Of a DNA stretch of 64,000 bases, positions 1-9,396 are shown piece by piece. Each line of letters begins with the position of its first letter. The first letter of the stretch is position 1. A program made the position numbers and the translations under genes. The DNA comes from an uncultured Pseudomonadota bacterium (GTDB taxonomy: Bacteria; Pseudomonadota; Gammaproteobacteria; Steroidobacterales; Steroidobacteraceae). The stretch covers positions 186,001 to 250,000 of the forward strand of contig CAIOZU010000018.1 in assembly GCA_903862885.1 (NCBI GenBank). The letters are read 5' to 3'. The notes under the pieces were generated by a model, which was not told where the DNA came from, searched no databases, and saw only the letters and a program-made list of their open reading frames with translations.

Positions 1-551
1 ACGGCGACAAAGCCGCACCCCGTCCCCTCAAAATCTTCGGTTCCGCGATCGTGCTGCGAAATCCCTGGGTGGGCCGCGGCTATGTGGAGGACTTAAAGCC
101 TGAGATTCATACTCTTGCTTCGGAACTCGGTCGTCTGTTAACGGCCCGCATGGCAGCCCTCGCCGGGGGCGCCGATAAAATCGAAGCCTATGGCAAGGCC
201 TGCGTCACTGGCCTCAATGGCGAACTGGAGCATGGTTCAGCGCTCATTCATACGCTGCGCTTTGGTAATCACTACCGCGAAGCCCTCAGTGCCAAGAGCT
301 ACTTGTCCTTCACCAACACCCGCGGACCCGCCAACTGCCCGATCATGGTGCCCTTGATGCACAAAGACGATTCCGGCATGCGCTCACACTATCTGACGGT
401 GCAGTTCTCGATACCCGATGCGCCCACGCAAGACGAAGTCCTTGTGGTTCTCGGGGGGGCCACCGGTGGCCGACCCCATCATCGGATCGGCGATCGTTAT
501 CAAGATCTTAAAGATCTCGGTAAGGATGTCACTAATCCAGCAGGCGTCTAG
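1..551 (+). CDS. Amino acid synthesis family protein (DUF1185-like), 5' truncated
   Basis: This is the 3' part of a gene that begins before the window. The frame is open from base 3 and ends in TAG at 549-551, so at least 183 residues are visible. The conserved-looking blocks, such as the stretch around GRGYVEDLKPEI and the later PANCPIMVPLMHKDD, resemble the 'amino acid synthesis' family (PF06684/DUF1185), whose members are about 190 residues and whose biochemical role is poorly defined. A GTG at 51 is an internal codon rather than the start, because sequence before it still reads in frame as family-like protein. The gene converges on the LysR gene and the two stop codons overlap by four bases. 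It may belong to the same catabolic locus; its function cannot be given from sequence alone. Confidence 0.72.
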   Translation, partial: GDKAAPRPLKIFGSAIVLRNPWVGRGYVEDLKPEIHTLASELGRLLTARMAALAGGADKIEAYGKACVTGLNGELEHGSALIHTLRFGNHYREALSAKSYLSFTNTRGPANCPIMVPLMHKDDSGMRSHYLTVQFSIPDAPTQDEVLVVLGGATGGRPHHRIGDRYQDLKDLGKDVTNPAGV

Positions 552-1492
552 CCTGAGACGAGTACGCTCGGGGTCGCGCCCGTCGCGATCCGCCCTGCTT
601 CGGCGGTCATCCAACGGATGAAGCTTCGCACCGGCGGCAGCGGTTTGCTGCCGCGCGGTATCACCAAGTACACAGCGAGGCCGCGGCTGAGCTCAAGATC
701 TAAAGGCCGCACCAGTTGTCCTTTGGCCAGCAGGTCGGTTGCAAGACCGGTGAACCCGAGCGCAATCCCATGACCATCCAGCGCGGCCTGTATCACGTTG
801 GCATAACTATCAAAGCCCAGCGTCTTCACCGCCTTGGGCACACGAACCCCAATGCTATCGAGCCACCAACGCCAGTCTTCGGCAACATGCACCGGCCCAT
901 CCAGATTAATTAAGGTGTGTCGCAAAAGATCCGCCGGCCGCTGCAGCGGCGGTGCCGTCCGTAAGTACGCCGGCGAACACACCGGAAAGGAATGGATCCC
1001 AAAAAGTCGTACGGCACGCAGGCCTTTCCAACGACCGTCACCGTAGCGCAAAGCCACGTCGATGCCATCCGCCACCATGTCGGTGGGCGCATCGGAGATT
1101 TTCATATGAATCTCCAGATCCGGATACTTCTGACGAAACATCGCCAGTCGCGGCATCAACCAAAAGGAGGCAATCGCAATGGTCGCAGACACCGTGATGC
1201 CATTGGGCCGCTGTCGATTCTGTATCGCCATGGCGCCACTCGCGATACTCTCTAGACTCTCCTGCACGATCAGCTGAAACGCGCGGCCCGCCAAGGTCAG
1301 CTCAACACCCCGATGACGTCGGTAGAACAATTTAATACCGAGGTGATCCTCAAGCACCCGAATATGTCGACTCGCCGCCTCGCGACTGACCCGCAGTTCC
1401 TGCGCGGCCTCGGTCAGACTCGAGTGTCGTGCGGTCGCTTCGAAGGCGACCAGACTACGCAGCGGCGGCAGTTTGGTTGCGAGATGCGCCAT
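548..1492 (-). CDS. LysR-family transcriptional regulator (GcvA-like)
   Basis: A 314-residue LysR-type regulator. Residues about 8-66 form the winged helix-turn-helix, with the recognition region around SLTEAAQELRVSREAASRHI. The rest is a periplasmic-binding-protein-like effector domain with a GcvA-like pattern (FWLMPRLAMFRQKYPDLEIH, later DGIDVALRYGDG). Length is typical of the family. It starts at ATG 1490-1492, five bases after the stop of the upstream PrpD-like gene on the same strand, so it is probably the last gene of the permease-lyase-PrpD unit. It may regulate that unit, responding to a substrate or CoA thioester; this is inference from position only. Confidence 0.9.
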   Translation of the reverse strand: MAHLATKLPPLRSLVAFEATARHSSLTEAAQELRVSREAASRHIRVLEDHLGIKLFYRRHRGVELTLAGRAFQLIVQESLESIASGAMAIQNRQRPNGITVSATIAIASFWLMPRLAMFRQKYPDLEIHMKISDAPTDMVADGIDVALRYGDGRWKGLRAVRLFGIHSFPVCSPAYLRTAPPLQRPADLLRHTLINLDGPVHVAEDWRWWLDSIGVRVPKAVKTLGFDSYANVIQAALDGHGIALGFTGLATDLLAKGQLVRPLDLELSRGLAVYLVIPRGSKPLPPVRSFIRWMTAEAGRIATGATPSVLVSG

Positions 1493-1497
1493 GCGAG

Positions 1498-2811
1498 CTA
1501 GACAAACACGCGCTGCAATACGCCCCAGTCTGCCTGACCACTCGGCAGCGCTAGGATGGCGGCAACCAGTTGCTGTGCGGTGTTGTCATCCAACCCCCCG
1601 TGGCGCATCAGCATCAGGGCCTTCTCAACCATCTCATCCCGACTCAATGCGGCATCCGGGTCTCCCTTACACACACGCCGATCCACACGAAGCGTGACGC
1701 CCTCCACGGTGGTCACACTAACCGCCGCACCCCAGTAAGTATCCGGATAAGCCGACCGGTATGGCTCAGCAACCTGCGCAGAAATCTGACGGCGAAGACC
1801 AGCAAGACGTTGCCGATTGGTCGGATCAAAGGATTCGAAGTTCACTTGCCCGTCGGCTAATGCCGCTGCAATACAGTGATACAGAGAAAACTTCGCCTCG
1901 TATTCACTGTGTGGATCGGGCCGATCGCACACATCAATAGCCGCCTGGTAAACCTCCGCACGCACCTCGCGAATCGCCCGTCCGGCTAGCTGAGTGTGCA
2001 GATCTAAAGCCGCATCAATCGCTGGATGCGTATGGCGACACGATGGCCACGGCTTAATCGAGGTGCCCACCAATTGCCACGCAGCCTGAGGATCTGCCAG
2101 CACGCGCGCTGGAATCGCATCGGGACACGCACCAGCAAAAAAGCCCTTCTTGCCTTCCAAGATGGCGGGTGGCCCGGTAAAGCCGAGTGCCGCCAGTTCC
2201 GCAGCGAGCAATCCTGACTCCGCCGCGCGTCCAGCGTGTAGGTGCTTGCTCATCGCACCCGTATCCAGAAACTCCCATAGCCCACTCGACTGCGTGCCGG
2301 CATTGCCCAACGCGTGCTGCGCTTCTAAGTCGGTAAGCTGTAAAAGGCGGGCCGCGACCATCGCCGAACCAAACGGACCGCAAGTGGCGGTGTTATGCCA
2401 TACCCGATAGTGCGCAGGACCCACGGCATTGCCGACACGACACATCGCTTCATAGCCATGCAGTACCGCATGTAGCAGTGCAACACCGGTCACCTGGTGC
2501 TTCGCCCCGAGCGCCATCGCCACCGGGACCGTGACACAACCCGGATGCGTCACCGACGCGCGATGCAAATCGTCGGTCTCCAATATATGTGTCAACGCAC
2601 CGGCCACGAACGAACGACTCGATGGCTGTATGGGATGGTCGGCGCTCCAGCGCATCAGGATGCGACCGGCGTTCGTATTGCGGCCCCCGATCGCATTCGC
2701 ACACGCATCCAGCGTGAACAGCGCGGCTGCTTGCAAGTCAGCATCCGTAATGGGCTTATAGCGAATCAGGCCAATCAACTGACCGGTTAATGTGGCGGTG
2801 ACAGTGTCCAT
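1498..2811 (-). CDS. MmgE/PrpD family protein
   Basis: A 437-residue member of the MmgE/PrpD family, which includes 2-methylcitrate dehydratase and cis-aconitate decarboxylase. Typical blocks are ETDDLHRASVTHPGCVTVP near residue 78, the GYEAMCRVG segment, and a C-terminal half with KPWPSCRHTHPAIDA. The start is ATG 2809-2811. It lies between the malyl-CoA lyase-like gene and the LysR gene on one strand, so it likely acts on a small dicarboxylic or tricarboxylic acid in the same pathway. No prpB or prpC neighbour is present, which argues against a standard methylcitrate cycle role. The exact substrate cannot be read from the sequence. Confidence 0.85.
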   Translation of the reverse strand: MDTVTATLTGQLIGLIRYKPITDADLQAAALFTLDACANAIGGRNTNAGRILMRWSADHPIQPSSRSFVAGALTHILETDDLHRASVTHPGCVTVPVAMALGAKHQVTGVALLHAVLHGYEAMCRVGNAVGPAHYRVWHNTATCGPFGSAMVAARLLQLTDLEAQHALGNAGTQSSGLWEFLDTGAMSKHLHAGRAAESGLLAAELAALGFTGPPAILEGKKGFFAGACPDAIPARVLADPQAAWQLVGTSIKPWPSCRHTHPAIDAALDLHTQLAGRAIREVRAEVYQAAIDVCDRPDPHSEYEAKFSLYHCIAAALADGQVNFESFDPTNRQRLAGLRRQISAQVAEPYRSAYPDTYWGAAVSVTTVEGVTLRVDRRVCKGDPDAALSRDEMVEKALMLMRHGGLDDNTAQQLVAAILALPSGQADWGVLQRVFV

Positions 2812-2963
2812 ACAGTGCGATCCTCAGATGACATCGACCGATGAGAGTATCGCGGGCGCCGAGCGGGATGTCGATTGACGATTGAGACAGGGCGAAGGGC
2901 GCTACCACTCCGGCATAGCAATCATCGCCAAATGTTATGAAACGCCCTCTGCCACGCAACGCA

Positions 2964-3947
2964 TTAGGAGGTCGCGTTTTTCGCCAGAAGACGCGCCTTA
3001 GCCAGCAGTGACTCAGCCATGGCGATGCTCGCCCGATCAAGCAATTTACCATCCAGCGAGACCGCGCCTTTATGATCGCGCATCGCAGCCTCCATCGCCA
3101 AAACGATGCGCGACGCCTCGGTAAGCTCAGCAGCGGTCGGTGTGTACACCGTATTCGCGAGCCCGATCTGCGATGGATGAATGACCAACTTGCCCTCGTA
3201 GCCGAGTGCGGCCGTGCGCTGCGCGGCCACCTTGAAACCTTCCTTATCACTGAAGTCACCGAAGGGCCCATCAATCGGCCTAAGACCATAGGCTCGGCAA
3301 GCCACCAATAAGCGCGTCTGCGCCGCATGCCAAGGGTCTGTCCAGAACGTCGCTCGCGTTCCATCCGCCGCAGGATCAGCCAACACACGACTGTCCGGGT
3401 GTACCCCGCCGATCACGGTACTGCGAGCCCGCGTAGAAGCAGCATAATCAGCCACACCAAAACCCATCGCTTCCAACCGACGACTGGACTGAGCGATGGC
3501 CTCCACGTTGACCATCCCCAACGCGGTCTCAATCAACACTTCAAAGCCGATGCGCCGAGTCCGCCCCACCGCCGACTCCACCTGTGACACCAGCATATCC
3601 ACCGCATAGACATCAGCAGCAACACCCACCTTGGGAATCAGAATCATGTCGAGACGCGCACACGCCGTGACAATATCGATGACATCCCGATACATATAAT
3701 GCGTATCAAGGCCGTTGATACGGACCATCATGGTTTTGGTGCCCCAATCGATCTGATTGAGGGCGTCGATGGCATTTAATCGGGCGCTCGCCTTCTCCTC
3801 AGGCGCCACTGCGTCTTCAAGATCGAGAAAAATGACATCCGCCGCAGAGGCCGCTGCTTTCTCGAAAAACCGCGGGTTGGACGCGGGCACAGCCAATTCG
3901 GAGCGATGCAAACGCGGCGGTGCGTGTGTGATTGAGGTGAAGCTCAT
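2964..3947 (-). CDS. HpcH/HpaI-CitE family CoA-ester lyase, malyl-CoA lyase-like
   Basis: A 327-residue enzyme of the CitE/malyl-CoA lyase family, which reversibly cleaves 3-hydroxy-dicarboxylyl-CoA esters such as malyl-CoA, beta-methylmalyl-CoA or citramalyl-CoA using a divalent metal. It resembles Mcl1 of Rhodobacter: FLDLEDAVAPEEK with D42 and E44, RINGLDTHYMYRDV with R76, the metal-binding acids E140 (FEVLIE) and D167 (GFGVADYAAS), and a C-terminal VIHPSQIGLAN block. A longer in-frame ORF reaches 4199, but its first 84 residues are Arg-rich and overlap the permease gene. ATG 3945-3947 has a GGAG Shine-Dalgarno sequence six bases upstream and matches the family N-terminus. The permease gene lies immediately upstream. 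Confidence 0.87.
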   Translation of the reverse strand: MSFTSITHAPPRLHRSELAVPASNPRFFEKAAASAADVIFLDLEDAVAPEEKASARLNAIDALNQIDWGTKTMMVRINGLDTHYMYRDVIDIVTACARLDMILIPKVGVAADVYAVDMLVSQVESAVGRTRRIGFEVLIETALGMVNVEAIAQSSRRLEAMGFGVADYAASTRARSTVIGGVHPDSRVLADPAADGTRATFWTDPWHAAQTRLLVACRAYGLRPIDGPFGDFSDKEGFKVAAQRTAALGYEGKLVIHPSQIGLANTVYTPTAAELTEASRIVLAMEAAMRDHKGAVSLDGKLLDRASIAMAESLLAKARLLAKNATS

Positions 3948-3994
3948 GTCATCTCCGTCCGTAATGTATCCGTTTGTCATCCCATTCAGAATGG

Positions 3995-5383
3995 CTAGCG
4001 AGATAGCTGCGCTATCCGCCGATTCCCTGACCACCACAACGCGGCGCCTATACCGTATAGACCACCCAACACGGCCGCCACCTTCAGCGCAAACCCGAGC
4101 TGACTTGGCACCTCGCCCAGTGGCACGAGAGTCAGCACGAAAGCGCACCCGGATACCACAAACCCGGTCATAGCCGCCAGTTTTAAGCCGATGCTCCATT
4201 TTACCGAGTGGGTTCGAAAGCCGAAGAGTACCGCTCCAAACAACAGCAAGTACACCATGCTGAAACCACCGACCGATACTGCCGCAGCCACCTGGGCCGC
4301 TTCATTATTGCCAGCACCCCACAAGCTAACAAAGCCCAGCAGAAACAAAGTAACCGTCACCGCGGCAATCGCTTTGGACGGCGTCTTAAAGTGAGGATGC
4401 AGATCGCTCCACCACCGCGGCAGAAGCCCATCCCAGCCAGCGACCATAGGCAAACGGGCCAGCATGCCGACACTAATCACTACCGCCGCCAGCAGTGCCA
4501 ACATCGACAGAGCAACCGACGCCGCGGTGATCACACCCCCCACGCCTTCAGAACCGAAGCCGGCCTGCAGCAATTGAGGCACAGCGGCCGCCATATCGAT
4601 ATGACCCGGGGCGATGTACGCGAGCAAAGCCGCCGTACCCGAGATGTATAACAAAGCAATCAGCGGTGCAGCAATACCCACCGAGCGCGCCACATCGTTT
4701 TCTGGTTTTTGACACTCCTCAGAAAAGATCGAGCACTGATCAAACGCGCTCAACGCGCCCAGCGTCATTTTAGTAAAGACATTCAAAGTGATGATAGACA
4801 TGCCCGGCAGAGCAAATGAAAATGCTCGTAACGCCTCCACTTTGCCAGCGAGCAGCGCGCGCACCAATAAATACAACATGGCAGCAAAGGTCACCAACAA
4901 CATGATCGATCCACCCGTACTGAACCACTTCGCCAGGTGCAAGCCGCGAACATTAATCCAATAAGTGAGCAAGCACACCGCTGCCGTCAAGCCGAGCGCA
5001 AACGGATTGCTAGCAGCCATCCACTCCCCATGGGGACCCGCCACATCCGCCGCCGCATCGGCAAGGGTCGAACCGAGCGCCGCATACAGCGCGACCACCG
5101 CAATGGTGACGCTCCAGCCCGCCATGAATCCCGCCCAGGGGGTAAGGCCCGCTTTCACCCATTGATAGGCGCCGCCTTCGAGGGGAATCTCTCGACTCAG
5201 CTTCATCACCACGGCCGCCAATGGCATATAGAAAAGCCCGATGGCTAGCAGCCATAGCAGCAGCTGATTGGATCCTTGCTGTGCGGCGTACGCAGGCCAA
5301 GTCAATGAAACAATCAGGATGACTTGAATCATCACCAGATCACGCAGCTTTAATTCCCGGCGGAGTCCATGATTTCTTTTCAT
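3995..5383 (-). CDS. APC-family amino acid/amine permease
   Basis: An integral membrane transporter of the amino acid-polyamine-organocation superfamily, about 462 residues with some 12 hydrophobic segments. The family pattern IPLEGGAYQWVKAG follows the second helix and a conserved ECQKPENDVARS loop lies near the middle. The longest ORF starts at GTG 5413. ATG 5381-5383 is preferred because it has a GGTGG ribosome site and gives the usual short polar N-terminus before ELKLRDLVMIQ. It is the first gene of a minus-strand unit with the lyase, PrpD-like and LysR genes, so it probably imports the substrate or a precursor for that pathway. The substrate is unknown. Confidence 0.82.
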   Translation of the reverse strand: MKRNHGLRRELKLRDLVMIQVILIVSLTWPAYAAQQGSNQLLLWLLAIGLFYMPLAAVVMKLSREIPLEGGAYQWVKAGLTPWAGFMAGWSVTIAVVALYAALGSTLADAAADVAGPHGEWMAASNPFALGLTAAVCLLTYWINVRGLHLAKWFSTGGSIMLLVTFAAMLYLLVRALLAGKVEALRAFSFALPGMSIITLNVFTKMTLGALSAFDQCSIFSEECQKPENDVARSVGIAAPLIALLYISGTAALLAYIAPGHIDMAAAVPQLLQAGFGSEGVGGVITAASVALSMLALLAAVVISVGMLARLPMVAGWDGLLPRWWSDLHPHFKTPSKAIAAVTVTLFLLGFVSLWGAGNNEAAQVAAAVSVGGFSMVYLLLFGAVLFGFRTHSVKWSIGLKLAAMTGFVVSGCAFVLTLVPLGEVPSQLGFALKVAAVLGGLYGIGAALWWSGNRRIAQLSR

Positions 5384-5480
5384 TGTGCCACCAGTATAAG
5401 ACAGATCCGTCACCCAAAGCCCTGTGAGGAGTCGCCTCGATCACAGAACGTCGCTCTTCTGGTTCGTTTTGCCTCGAAGG

Positions 5481-6812
5481 TTATTTACCGATGCAAAAGC
5501 TCGCGAAGATCTCGCCCAGTAAATCGTCACTGGTGAATCGGCCGGTGATTTCAGAGAGCGCGTCATGCGCAAGCTTTAGCTCTTCCGCAATCAATTCGGT
5601 GCTGGTGCCACTCACCAAGCGGGCTTGAGCCGTCGCTAGGGCATCCGCGGTTCTGGCCAATGCTTCAAGGTGGCGTCGCCGCGCACTGAGTACCCCCGCA
5701 TCGAGGGACTGAAAACCCAGCACCTTCTTCAGATGAGCACGCAATACCTCTAAGCCTAAACCCGTCTTCGCCGAGATCCGTTGCCCGCTCAGTTCGGGCT
5801 CCATGGGTTGATCGGCTTTATTAAAAATTAAGGTGATGGCGCTTTGAGTCTGCAAAGCCGCGACTTCACCGGCAGCAGCGGCCACTGCCTCCACGTCGCT
5901 GCCATCCACCACATACAACACATGATCAGCCTGCGCCATTTCAGCCAGTGCTCGTCTGATCCCCTCCGCTTCAATGCGTTCCGGATTCGCGCGCAGTCCG
6001 GCGGTGTCGATCAACAGCACCGGCAACCCGTCTAAGTCGATCCGCTCACGTAACAAATCACGGGTGGTCCCGGGAATCTCGGTGACAATCGCTGCCTCAG
6101 TACCGACTAATGCGTTCAGCAGACTCGACTTACCCGCATTGGGTCTGCCCGCGATCACCACGGTGCATCCTTCTTGCAAGAGACGCCCCTGCCGAGCACA
6201 CATCTGTAACGCCGACAGATCCTCGATCATGCCGGCTAAGCGGGTCGCGACCCCGCCATCGGCCAATAATTCAATGTCTTCGTCTACAAAATCAATGGAT
6301 GCCTCGACATACACACGCAGATCGACAATCGCATCAGTCAGTGCATAGACGCGAGCGGAGAATTCGCCCGCTAATGATCGAACGGCGGCGCGAGCGGCAG
6401 CCGCGGAACCGGCATCAATCAGATCCGCCACCGCTTCCGCCTGGGCTAAATCCAACTTGTCATTTAAGAAAGCCCGCTCAGAAAACTCACCGGGTCTTGC
6501 CAATCGAGCGCCTAAACTCACCAGCCGTGCGAGCAGTAAGTCGAGCACCACCGGTCCACTATGGGCATGGAGTTCAAGGACATCTTCACCAGTGAATGAG
6601 TGCGGGGCGGGAAACCACAGCGCCAAGCCTTGATCCATGGTCTCACCCAGGGCATCAACAAAGTCACGACGCGTCGCGTGTCGGGGAGATGGCAGCGGAC
6701 CAACAATCTGTTGAGCAATGAAGGCGGCCAATGTGCCGGACAAGCGGATCACACCGATGCCGCCACGCCCGGGTGGCGTGGCGATGGCGGCGATGGTGTC
6801 GAGCGGAACCAC
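5481..6812 (-). CDS. mnmE: tRNA uridine-5-carboxymethylaminomethyl modification GTPase MnmE
   Basis: MnmE (TrmE), which with MnmG installs the cmnm5 group at the wobble uridine of certain tRNAs. The protein has 443 residues, the family length. The N-terminal folate-binding domain begins with DTIAAIATPPGRGGIGVIR. A GTPase domain carries the P-loop GRPNAGKS near residue 220, DTAG and NKAD, and the last residues CIGK supply the catalytic cysteine. The start is GTG 6810-6812, 21 bases after the yidC stop, so it ends the rpmH-rnpA-yidD-yidC-mnmE string. No clear Shine-Dalgarno sequence precedes the GTG, so the exact start is slightly uncertain. Confidence 0.96.
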   Translation of the reverse strand: MVPLDTIAAIATPPGRGGIGVIRLSGTLAAFIAQQIVGPLPSPRHATRRDFVDALGETMDQGLALWFPAPHSFTGEDVLELHAHSGPVVLDLLLARLVSLGARLARPGEFSERAFLNDKLDLAQAEAVADLIDAGSAAAARAAVRSLAGEFSARVYALTDAIVDLRVYVEASIDFVDEDIELLADGGVATRLAGMIEDLSALQMCARQGRLLQEGCTVVIAGRPNAGKSSLLNALVGTEAAIVTEIPGTTRDLLRERIDLDGLPVLLIDTAGLRANPERIEAEGIRRALAEMAQADHVLYVVDGSDVEAVAAAAGEVAALQTQSAITLIFNKADQPMEPELSGQRISAKTGLGLEVLRAHLKKVLGFQSLDAGVLSARRRHLEALARTADALATAQARLVSGTSTELIAEELKLAHDALSEITGRFTSDDLLGEIFASFCIGK

Positions 6813-6833
6813 GACGTGAGGATGACCGCGCGA

Positions 6834-8543
6834 TTAGGCGCGCGATACCTGACTTTCTGTCTCGACGATCTTATTAATCCGCCACTGCTGCAGGATGGAC
6901 AAGCCCGTATTGGTGATCCAATAGAGCACCAGCCCAGCCGGCAGTGAGGCCATCATGACGGTCATCACGAGCGGCATAAATGCAAATACCTTGGCTTGCA
7001 TTGGATCCGGTGGCGCTGGATTCATCTTGTACTGACCAAACATCGCCACACCCATAATGGCGGGCAGAATGTAGTAAGGATCCTTCGACGACATATCCTG
7101 CAACCAAAACAAAAAAGGCGCGTGGCGCATTTCCACGCTCTCCAACAGCACCCAATAAAAAGAAATAAACACGGGCATTTGCAAGAGCACAGGCAAGCAG
7201 CCTGCTAAGGGATTTACCTTCTCGCGCTTATAGAGCTCCATCATCTGCTTGCCCAACTGCTCGCGCTCATCCTTGTAGCGCTCTTGCAGTGCTTTCATGC
7301 GAGGTGCGAGGGTGCGCATCTTAGCCATCGAGCGACCACTCGATTGCGCTAAAGGATAGAAAGCCAGCTTGATTAAAATGGTGACAATGATGATGGTGAA
7401 ACCCCAATTGCCCACGAAGCGCTGCACGAAGGACAGCAAGGCAAACAGCGGCTGCGCAATAATCGTCAGGCGACCATAGTCCGCAGTGTATTCAAGTTTC
7501 GGGCCTGTGACCGCCAGTTGATTTTGTAGTTTCGGTCCGATGAACAGCGTTTCTTTAAAGTCAGCACCTTGGCCTGGCGCAATCTGCGTCCATGGCGACG
7601 AGGTGGTCAGTTGGAAATTTTTGTCCTGAACCTTTAAAGCGTAATCCGTGGCAACATCAGCAGCAGGCACCATGGCGACCACAAAATGATGTTGCATAAC
7701 CGCTGCCCAACCGCCGGCTACGGGTTGTTTTGGGAGCTGATCTGGATCCACCTTATCCAAATCTAATTTTTGGACCTTGTGGCCGTTGTACACGGCAGGC
7801 CCTCTAAACGCATACGTGGATGGATCAAACATCGAGCGATCGGCTTTCTGCCAATGATGAATGATCTGCGCGTAGCTACGCAGCTTCCAAGGCTCTGCAC
7901 TGTCGTTGACCGCATGATCGGCTAATGCAATGGCGTAATGACCGCGAGTGAAGTTAAAGGTGCGCGTGACGCTGTGCCCGGCGCCATCGGTCCACGTGAG
8001 AGGCACGGTCAAACTGTCTTGACCATCGAGCAACTGATAGCGCTCGGCGCGAGTGCTGAATAAAGCGCGCTGATTAGGTTCAGGCCCTGTTCCGCCTGCC
8101 GTGAGGCCCCACTGAAAATCAGCCGGCGCGACGCTATTGTCCGTATCAATCAGTCGCATCAGATCGGTCGGCGCGGCTTTGTGCACCGGATACTGCAGCA
8201 GAGTGGCTTGGCGAATCTCAGCGCCGCGGGTGCTGATCACTAAATCCAGTACGTCCGTGGTCACATGAATTAGAGCGGCGGCAGGAGCCGCCGATTCAGC
8301 AGCGGGCGAGGTGAGTGGGGTCGATGTCGGCGCGGTCGCCACGGCGGGGGTGGCCGGCGCCTTCGGTGCATCGGGTAAGGCGTCAAAGAGTGCGGCGCTT
8401 GAACCGGTTGCCGCTGGGGCGGCCGTGGTCGCTGAGGGCGTCGGGTCTGCAGGGGTCGACGGGTAGTCGCGCTGCCACGTCTGTACGTTCCAGAAAAGGA
8501 CCAGGGCCAAAAGACCCCACAACAACATGCGCGGATTATTCAT
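6834..8543 (-). CDS. yidC: Membrane protein insertase YidC
   Basis: YidC/Oxa1 insertase of 569 residues, the usual size for a gammaproteobacterium. There is one N-terminal transmembrane helix (LLWGLLALVLFWNVQTW), then an Ala/Pro/Thr-rich linker of about 60 residues, the large periplasmic beta domain (about 100-340), and five C-terminal helices from about residue 350. The C-terminal part contains the cytoplasmic coiled hairpin MAKMRTLAPRMKALQERY. It inserts inner-membrane proteins alone or with SecYEG. It follows yidD directly, with no intergenic bases, in the conserved origin-proximal cluster. Confidence 0.97.
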   Translation of the reverse strand: MNNPRMLLWGLLALVLFWNVQTWQRDYPSTPADPTPSATTAAPAATGSSAALFDALPDAPKAPATPAVATAPTSTPLTSPAAESAAPAAALIHVTTDVLDLVISTRGAEIRQATLLQYPVHKAAPTDLMRLIDTDNSVAPADFQWGLTAGGTGPEPNQRALFSTRAERYQLLDGQDSLTVPLTWTDGAGHSVTRTFNFTRGHYAIALADHAVNDSAEPWKLRSYAQIIHHWQKADRSMFDPSTYAFRGPAVYNGHKVQKLDLDKVDPDQLPKQPVAGGWAAVMQHHFVVAMVPAADVATDYALKVQDKNFQLTTSSPWTQIAPGQGADFKETLFIGPKLQNQLAVTGPKLEYTADYGRLTIIAQPLFALLSFVQRFVGNWGFTIIIVTILIKLAFYPLAQSSGRSMAKMRTLAPRMKALQERYKDEREQLGKQMMELYKREKVNPLAGCLPVLLQMPVFISFYWVLLESVEMRHAPFLFWLQDMSSKDPYYILPAIMGVAMFGQYKMNPAPPDPMQAKVFAFMPLVMTVMMASLPAGLVLYWITNTGLSILQQWRINKIVETESQVSRA

Positions 8544-8843
8544 TCAGCGAGTCTCGCAATTAGCGTCGCGGCAGGGCGCGACAGATTCAGGCACGGGATC
8601 GTAACCGCCTTCATGCCAAGGATGGCAGCGCCCTACTCGGCGCACGGCCAGCCAAGCGCCTCGCCACGCACCATGACGCGCCAAAGCGTCTAACGCGTAT
8701 TGCGAGCAGCTCGGATAAAAGCGGCAACGCGGCCCTAACAAAGGGCTGATCGTCAGACGATACAATAACACTGCCGCGCGTAAGCATTGCGACAGGCTGC
8801 CATATCGCTGGAACCCTCGCTGAATGCTAGAAAGGAACGTCAC
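8544..8843 (-). CDS. yidD: Membrane protein insertion efficiency factor YidD
   Basis: A 99-residue YidD protein. It shows the family core [29 protein letters not shown] (residues about 26-55, read here as consecutive conserved blocks) followed by the [15 protein letters not shown] region. YidD is a small membrane-associated protein that aids YidC-dependent insertion. The start ATG at 8841-8843 overlaps the rnpA stop by four bases, which indicates translational coupling. It abuts yidC downstream. Confidence 0.95.
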   Translation of the reverse strand: MTFLSSIQRGFQRYGSLSQCLRAAVLLYRLTISPLLGPRCRFYPSCSQYALDALARHGAWRGAWLAVRRVGRCHPWHEGGYDPVPESVAPCRDANCETR

Positions 8844-9217
8844 GCTCTTGGGCCTGAGGGCGCGTTCGCCTTACGAGTGACCTCAGCAAACAAGTGTTCT
8901 AACGTGTTGAGCAATCGCGTCCGGTCGACGGATCGCACGCCCGGTCGGCTAGTCACCACGTAATCAAGAGCGGGTAAGGTGACTCGCGTGAGTCTAAAAA
9001 ATTCACGGATTAATCGACGCACTCGATTGCGCTTGACCGAATTGCCGGCGCTGCGGGTACTGACCGACATCCCTAAACGGGCAAAACCGAGTTCATTCGA
9101 CAAGGCATTGACGGCAAACACACCATCACCCGAACGCTTACCGCCCCGGTACACCCGTTCGAAATCGGCGGGTGTGCGTAGTTTATGACAGGGTCTGAAA
9201 TGAAGGAGATCGGTCAC
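8840..9217 (-). CDS. rnpA: Ribonuclease P protein component
   Basis: The protein subunit of RNase P (125 residues), which helps the catalytic RNA remove 5' leaders from pre-tRNAs. The signature [21 protein letters not shown] (two adjacent blocks near residues 56-76) contains the basic RNR motif. The N-terminus [20 protein letters not shown] is typical. The start is GTG 9215-9217, 44 bases downstream of rpmH. The stop overlaps yidD. Confidence 0.96.
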   Translation of the reverse strand: MTDLLHFRPCHKLRTPADFERVYRGGKRSGDGVFAVNALSNELGFARLGMSVSTRSAGNSVKRNRVRRLIREFFRLTRVTLPALDYVVTSRPGVRSVDRTRLLNTLEHLFAEVTRKANAPSGPRA

Positions 9218-9261
9218 GGCGACGCCTCAGGCTACGCCGGCGGGGGATAATCCGCCCGGAC

Positions 9262-9396
9262 TCAGGGGATCAGCCGCTTGCGGCCCTTCGCGCGACGACG
9301 TGCAAGCAGCTGCCGGCCTTTCTTGGTCGCCATACGCGCACGGAAACCGTGGGTGCGATTGCGGTGAACGGTGCTCGGCTGATAAGTGCGTTTCAT
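9262..9396 (-). CDS. rpmH: 50S ribosomal protein L34
   Basis: A 44-residue L34 read on the minus strand from ATG 9394-9396 to TGA 9262-9264. The protein begins [18 protein letters not shown] and ends GRKRLIP, an essentially canonical bacterial L34. It heads the rpmH-rnpA-yidD-yidC-mnmE string and diverges from dnaA. An overlapping longer ORF in another frame (9227-9418) is a shadow. Confidence 0.98.
   Translation of the reverse strand: MKRTYQPSTVHRNRTHGFRARMATKKGRQLLARRRAKGRKRLIP

Noticed and set aside
2756-3388. A 210-codon open frame on the minus strand
   Set aside because: It overlaps the lyase gene and the PrpD gene in another frame, is rich in Arg and low-complexity runs, and has no family features.
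4205-4225. tRNA T-loop-like GGTTCGA
   Set aside because: It lies inside the permease gene and no cloverleaf arms or acceptor stem can be built around it.
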